This document shows positions 5,741 through 8,719 of a stretch of DNA of 8,719 nt, in pieces. Under the pieces are notes generated by a model. It ran no database searches, was not told the origin of the DNA, and saw only the letters and a program-made list of their open reading frames with translations. The DNA is from Bacillota bacterium. GTDB lineage: Bacteria > Bacillota > UBA4882 > UBA8346. The position numbers and the translations under genes were made by a program. Each line of letters starts with the position of its first letter. The first letter of the stretch is position 1. The stretch spans positions 1 to 8,719 of the forward strand of contig JANQHU010000108.1 of assembly GCA_028282485.1 (NCBI GenBank). The letters run 5' to 3'.

Positions 5741-6175
5741 TTAGGCCATAATCTCCAGTTTTTCTGGCAGTTGAGCTTGATGTGGATGCTCATTCCCGCG
5801 GTAAACTCGGAGTTTTTTGATCATTTTGCGGCCCAAACGATTATGAGGCAGCATTCCCCAGATAGTCTTTGTTAAAGCATACTCCGGTTTTTCCTTTAAT
5901 AGTTTTCCATAAGGGATGGATTTTAAACCACCCGGATACAAAGAATGTCTGTAATGAATCTTTTGTACTGCTTTTTTCCCTGTTAGGACAATTTTTTCTG
6001 CATTAATAATAATTACATGATCGCCACAATCAACATTAGGAGTAAAAATCGGTTTGTGTTTCCCTCTTAAAATAGATGCGACTACAGATGCTAACCGTCC
6101 TAAGGTCTTTCCTTCGGCGTCGACAACATACCATTTGCGTTGTACATCATCAGCCTTTGCCATAAATGTCTTCAT
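5741..6175 (-). CDS. rplM: 50S ribosomal protein L13
   Basis: A 144-residue L13, an early-assembling large-subunit protein that binds 23S rRNA. Recognisable segments are RKWYVVDAEGKTLGRLAS (13-30), LRGKHKP, VDCGDHVIIINAEKI, LTGKK, and the C-terminal MLPHNRLGRKM followed by LRVYRGNEHPHQAQ. Length is normal. The ATG at 6175 has a GGGGGG ribosome site 12 bases upstream, a longer gap than usual. The promoter is about 110 bases upstream, and the leader between folds into a long hairpin, which fits the known tendency of L13 to regulate its own operon. It is first in the rplM-rpsI operon. Confidence 0.97.
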   Translation of the reverse strand: MKTFMAKADDVQRKWYVVDAEGKTLGRLASVVASILRGKHKPIFTPNVDCGDHVIIINAEKIVLTGKKAVQKIHYRHSLYPGGLKSIPYGKLLKEKPEYALTKTIWGMLPHNRLGRKMIKKLRVYRGNEHPHQAQLPEKLEIMA

Positions 6176-6277
6176 TTTTAAATTGTTCCCCCCTGCATAA
6201 ATGCTGCTAATTTCTCAATCAATTTAACCGATTAACCGATTAATTGTTTGAGAAAAAAGGTTCCATATTTCACGGAC
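6176..6277 (-). ncRNA. Structured 5' leader of rplM, candidate L13 autoregulatory leader
   Basis: From the predicted start near 6277, the leader contains a long hairpin at 6211-6255. UUUCUCAA pairs with UUGAGAAA (8 bp); then come an A-A mismatch, CAAUU/AAUUG (5 bp), a one-base bulge, and AAUCGG/UCGGUU (6 bp with wobble pairs) closed by a UUAA loop. A small GCAU-UU-AUGC hairpin precedes the G-rich ribosome site at 6188-6193. An L13 leader family (Rfam L13_leader) is known upstream of rplM in low-GC Gram-positives. I cannot confirm from memory that this sequence matches its consensus. Confidence 0.5.
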
Positions 6278-6283
6278 TTAATT

Positions 6284-6312
6284 ATTATACCAAAATAGTC
6301 TTAAAAAGGCAA
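6284..6312 (-). promoter_or_regulatory. rplM: Promoter of rplM-rpsI
   Basis: On the minus strand, TTGCCT (6312-6307, 4 of 6) and a perfect TATAAT (6289-6284) are separated by 17 bases, and TGG immediately before the -10 makes it an extended type. It sits at a sensible distance from the leader and gene. Confidence 0.75.
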
Positions 6313-6403
6313 ATGAAAATTTCACGCTTTTAGATATTTATTTAAAAACTATTATTTTTTCTTAAATACACTGGTTTTTTTACAATTAATTTATAGTTTA
6401 CCA
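6313..6403. other. AT-rich spacer between divergent promoters, nothing recognised
   Basis: This is the middle of the 323-base gap between rplM and the Lrp-type gene. The rplM leader and promoter occupy its left side and the regulator's promoter its right side. In between I see no reading frame, repeat or RNA structure worth naming. Confidence 0.5.
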
Positions 6404-6432
6404 TTTAAAAATAAGAGTTCATTTGTTAAAAT
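6404..6432 (+). promoter_or_regulatory. Probable promoter of the Lrp/AsnC-family gene
   Basis: TTTAAA (6404-6409, 4 of 6) and TAAAAT (6427-6432, 5 of 6) are 17 bases apart, with TGT preceding the -10. A second possibility is TTGCTG (6448-6453) with TATTCT (6471-6476), also 17 apart, which would leave only a short leader. I cannot choose between them firmly. Confidence 0.4.
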
Positions 6433-6498
6433 AGTACTAATTAAGTATTGCTGTAAATAATTTTTGTATTTATTCTATATTATTACGAGGTTCTAATC

Positions 6499-6957
6499 AT
6501 GAATAACATTGACATTGCCATTATTAAACTTTTACAAAACAACTCTCGCATTACCGTATCGGAGATTAGTAACAGTATTAACCTTTCGATTTCTGCGGTT
6601 AGTGAAAGATTAAAAAAACTTGATTCCTCAGGTATAATCAAACAATACACCGCTATTATTAATCCGAGCTATTTTAAAAAAAATCTTACTGCCCTTATGT
6701 TTATCAGCCTCCAAAATCCTAAATATACCGATAATTTTATCAATATAGTTCAAGAAGCGGATGATGTTTTAGAATGCCATTATCTGGCAGGAGATTTTGA
6801 TTATGTTTTAAAAATAATTACCGAAGGAACTTTTACTTTAGAAAAATTATTAAACAAAATCAAAACCATTCCCGGAGTCCAAAAAACTAAGACCATTGTT
6901 GCTCTTTCAACCCTCAAAAACAAACACTCCATATCCCCAGATGAGCAAGAACTATAG
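6499..6957 (+). CDS. Lrp/AsnC-family transcriptional regulator
   Basis: A 152-residue feast/famine-type regulator. Residues 4-50 form the winged helix-turn-helix typical of the family: IDIAIIKLLQNNSRIT, then SEISNSINLSISAVSERLKKL and GIIKQYTAIINP. Residues from about 63 to 140 form the ligand-binding RAM/AsnC domain, with the turn AGDFDYVLKI (97-106), where family members usually carry a G-D/x-x-D-Y pattern. Such proteins assemble into dimers and octamers, bind amino acids, and often wrap DNA over several phased sites. GAGG lies eight bases before the ATG. Alanine dehydrogenase follows on the same strand after 358 bases, so alanine is the natural guess for its effector and ald for its target; in mycobacteria a related regulator, AldR, controls ald. 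That link is inference here. Confidence 0.93.
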   Translation: MNNIDIAIIKLLQNNSRITVSEISNSINLSISAVSERLKKLDSSGIIKQYTAIINPSYFKKNLTALMFISLQNPKYTDNFINIVQEADDVLECHYLAGDFDYVLKIITEGTFTLEKLLNKIKTIPGVQKTKTIVALSTLKNKHSISPDEQEL

Positions 6958-7192
6958 TATTGCAACCCTTCAACGTTGTAACCCCCCTTCTTAAAACTAA
7001 TTTTACTTCAATTTAAAAAAATTCTCTTTTCAAATGTTATGTTTATGTTAATTGAACTTAAAATAATTGACACAAATGTCAGTTTGTATGAAAAAATTTT
7101 TCTATTTTAATAGAATTATAATTTGTTTTTTCGAAAAAATTACTGTGTTTTTAACATTTATTAGAAATATATTCGAAACAATTCCCTTTCTA

Positions 7193-7220
7193 TTGAAATT
7201 TTTGTGGTAAATGTTACAAT
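7193..7220 (+). promoter_or_regulatory. ald: Promoter of ald
   Basis: TTGAAA (7193-7198, 5 of 6) and TACAAT (7215-7220, 5 of 6) are 16 bases apart, and TGT precedes the -10, making it extended. The start would be near 7227, giving a leader of about 89 bases before ald. Confidence 0.6.
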
Positions 7221-7228
7221 TATAACAT
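7211..7228. promoter_or_regulatory. Inverted repeat over the ald -10 and start site, possible operator
   Basis: ATGTTA-CAATTA-TAACAT is a perfect 6-bp inverted repeat that covers the ald -10 element and reaches the predicted transcription start. A protein bound here would block polymerase. The binder is unknown; the Lrp-type protein encoded upstream is the simplest candidate. Confidence 0.35.
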
Positions 7229-7315
7229 AAAATAATTTGTATAACACAGCCATAACTTTTTACTTTTTTTCACAAATAATTTATCAAATAAAATTAGTTT
7301 AGGAGGTCATTTAAA

Positions 7316-8455
7316 ATGATTATTGGTGTCCCAAAAGAAATTAAAAACAACGAAAATCGGGTAGCAATTACTCCAGCCGGAGTGCAACAACTAGTGAAGG
7401 AAGGCCATACTGTCATTATTGAAAAAAATGCAGGTGTAGGAAGCGGGATCACAGATGAGGACTATATTAATGTTGGTGCAAAAATCTATGATTCAAATAT
7501 TGAAATTTTCAACAATGCCGATACTATTGTAAAAGTTAAAGAACCATTAGAAAGTGAGTATGACTTATTTAAAGAAGGCCAAACCTTATTTACTTATCTG
7601 CATCTTGCCGCTGTTCCTAGTCTAGTAACCGCTTTAGCCCAAAAAAAAGTCACGGCTATCGCTTACGAAACTGTTAAATTGGCTAACGGGACCTTACCTT
7701 TACTGGCGCCCATGAGCGAAGTTGCTGGCAGGCTTTCAACTCAAATCGGGGCAACAATGCTTCAAAAATACAACGGAGGATCCGGTATTTTATTAGGCGG
7801 AGTTCCTGGTGTTCTTCCGGCTGAAGTAGTTATTATTGGGGGCGGGGTTGTTGGTATTAATGCAGCCAAAATGGCGGTTGGTTTAGGTGCTAAAGTAACC
7901 ATTATGGATATTAACAAAAACCGATTAACCTATCTAGATGATATTTTCACAGGAAGAGTGAATACTATCTTTTATAATGATTATAACGTTGCTCAAGCAG
8001 TTAAAAGTGCGGACCTCTTAATCGGGGCAGTCTTAATTGCCGGAGAAAAAGCACCTAAAACCGTTACTGAAGCAATGGTAAAAACCATGAAGAAAGGTTC
8101 TGTGATCGTCGATGTTGCCATCGATCAAGGAGGTTCTATCGAAACGATTGACCGGGTTACCACTCATGATGAACCCTGTTACGAAAAACACGGGGTGATC
8201 CATTATTCTGTTGCCAATATGCCAGGAGCTGTCCCCCGAACTTCAACTTATGCTTTAAACTCGGTAACTCTCCCTTATATACAAAAAATTGCCAATTCTG
8301 GACCAGAAGTAGCCATGTTAAATGATCCGACTCTCTTAGAAGGTTTAAATGTTTATAAAGGCCATGTTACTTGCGAAGCAGTTGCCAAAAGTCTCAATCT
8401 TGAATATGTTAATTCTGTGGAAGTTATTAAAGAAGAGCTTTTAGCAGTTTGCTAA
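7316..8455 (+). CDS. ald: Alanine dehydrogenase
   Basis: A 379-residue NAD-dependent enzyme that converts L-alanine and water to pyruvate, ammonia and NADH, reversibly. The N-terminus MIIGVPKEIKNNENRVA carries substrate-binding Arg15; Lys75 lies in VKVKEP, catalytic His96 in TYLHLA, and Asp270 in VDVAIDQGG. The NAD-binding Rossmann motif is GGGVVG (175-180), with acidic Asp198 after the second strand, as expected for NAD rather than NADP. All key residues are present and the length is slightly above the usual 370. The ATG has AGGAGG nine bases upstream, a strong ribosome site. Its own promoter and a dyad-rich upstream region separate it from the Lrp-type regulator. It ends shortly before a bidirectional terminator shared with yajC. 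It probably serves alanine catabolism or pyruvate/ammonia balance. Confidence 0.97.
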   Translation: MIIGVPKEIKNNENRVAITPAGVQQLVKEGHTVIIEKNAGVGSGITDEDYINVGAKIYDSNIEIFNNADTIVKVKEPLESEYDLFKEGQTLFTYLHLAAVPSLVTALAQKKVTAIAYETVKLANGTLPLLAPMSEVAGRLSTQIGATMLQKYNGGSGILLGGVPGVLPAEVVIIGGGVVGINAAKMAVGLGAKVTIMDINKNRLTYLDDIFTGRVNTIFYNDYNVAQAVKSADLLIGAVLIAGEKAPKTVTEAMVKTMKKGSVIVDVAIDQGGSIETIDRVTTHDEPCYEKHGVIHYSVANMPGAVPRTSTYALNSVTLPYIQKIANSGPEVAMLNDPTLLEGLNVYKGHVTCEAVAKSLNLEYVNSVEVIKEELLAVC

Positions 8456-8483
8456 AAAAATCGTACCAATCAAATAAATTTAA

Positions 8484-8524
8484 AAAAGTATCCCTAAAAA
8501 CCAATGGTTTTTAGGGATACTTTT
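8484..8524. terminator. Bidirectional terminator between ald and yajC
   Basis: A perfect 19-bp inverted repeat: AAAAGTATCCCTAAAAACC (8484-8502), loop AAT, and its exact complement at 8506-8524. The stem ends in A-run and T-run on the two sides, so it can terminate both converging transcripts. It starts 28 bases after the ald stop and ends 18 bases from the yajC stop. Confidence 0.93.
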
Positions 8525-8542
8525 GTTTAAAACAAAAAGATC

Positions 8543-8719
8543 TTAACTCTCTTTCGACCCAGTTACCTGAACAATAGCACTCCGAAGAAATTTCATTTCC
8601 ACTTTATCGGAAACCCGTAGCTTAATATCTTCACCGTCAAATTCTGTAATTTCGCCGTGAATTCCGCCGTTAGTAACTACTTTATCTCCCTTTTTCAAGC
8701 TCTTCAACATTGCTTCCCG
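8543..8719 (-). CDS. yajC: Preprotein translocase accessory subunit YajC, 3' end only
   Basis: My translation of the minus strand from the right edge gives 58 residues ending in TAA at 8545-8543. The text LKKGDKVVTNGGIHGEI, followed by IKLRVSDKVEMKFLRSAI, is the conserved soluble domain of YajC, the small membrane protein that associates with SecDF and the Sec translocon. The N-terminal membrane helix and the start codon lie beyond the window. The gene converges on ald and ends at the shared terminator. In many bacteria tgt is upstream of it and secD downstream; here no secD follows, because ald is next on the opposite strand. Confidence 0.9.
   Translation of the reverse strand, partial: REAMLKSLKKGDKVVTNGGIHGEITEFDGEDIKLRVSDKVEMKFLRSAIVQVTGSKES

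Larger units (their letters stand above)
6958..7315 (+). promoter_or_regulatory. ald upstream region rich in short dyads
   Basis: A 358-base, very AT-rich gap with no gene. Dyads seen: TGACA-CAAA-TGTCA (7068-7081), GAAAAAATTTTTC (7090-7102), TTCTATT-TT-AATAGAA (7100-7115), TTTTTTCGAAAAAA (7126-7139), a second TTCGAA (7172-7177) and ATGTTA-N6-TAACAT (7211-7228). An 8-bp palindrome, CAACGTTG, is at 6971-6978. No terminator is visible after the regulator gene. The layout is compatible with multi-site binding by an Lrp-type protein, but AT-rich DNA makes such dyads common. Confidence 0.4.

Noticed and set aside
6224..6243. Tandem TTAACCGA repeat as a CRISPR or satellite seed
   Set aside because: Only two and a half copies of an 8-base unit with no spacers; it is explained as the top of the rplM leader hairpin.
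7067..7095. Perfect TTGACA at 7067-7072 as a -35 element for ald
   Set aside because: No acceptable -10 lies 16-18 bases downstream (the sequence there is GAAAAA), whereas TTGAAA-N16-TACAAT closer to the gene is a complete promoter.

Overview
The window is ordinary chromosome of a low-GC Gram-positive bacterium, most likely a Clostridia-type Firmicute. The evidence is the AT-rich sequence, strong AGGAGG-type ribosome sites, TTG and GTG starts in overlapping genes, an EndoAI/EndoA toxin-antitoxin pair very like the Bacillus one, an MsmX/UgpC-type sugar ABC ATPase, and a structured leader before rplM. I cannot assign a genus. I see no insertion sequence, prophage, CRISPR array, tRNA or rRNA.

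Layout. Positions 1-6175 are all on the minus strand. In transcription order they hold: rplM-rpsI (ribosomal proteins L13 and S9) with its own promoter, hairpin leader and terminator; thiN (thiamine pyrophosphokinase) with its own promoter; the antitoxin/toxin pair ndoAI-ndoA (mazEF type) with a good promoter; the tightly packed tsaE-tsaB-rimI cluster (t6A tRNA modification and ribosomal-protein acetylation); a lone MalK-type ATPase; and a truncated L,D-transpeptidase gene running off the left edge. Positions 6499-8455 are on the plus strand: an Lrp/AsnC-family regulator, a 358-base AT-rich gap with several dyads and a good promoter, and alanine dehydrogenase (ald). The 3' end of yajC (minus strand) enters from the right edge. 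It converges on ald, and a perfect 19-bp bidirectional terminator lies between them.

How the genes work together. The minus-strand block is mostly translation: ribosome proteins, tRNA t6A synthesis, an rRNA/mRNA-directed toxin module and an acetyltransferase. No promoter or terminator is evident between the toxin gene and tsaE, so the toxin-antitoxin pair may share a message with the essential t6A genes. The Lrp-type regulator probably controls ald, which turns alanine into pyruvate and ammonia.

I found no clear new biological system. The points most worth a second look are the regulatory DNA upstream of ald, the rplM leader hairpin, a small two-state hairpin over the ribosome site of the L,D-transpeptidase gene, and a predicted EndoA cleavage pentamer (UACAU) located between the toxin gene and tsaE.
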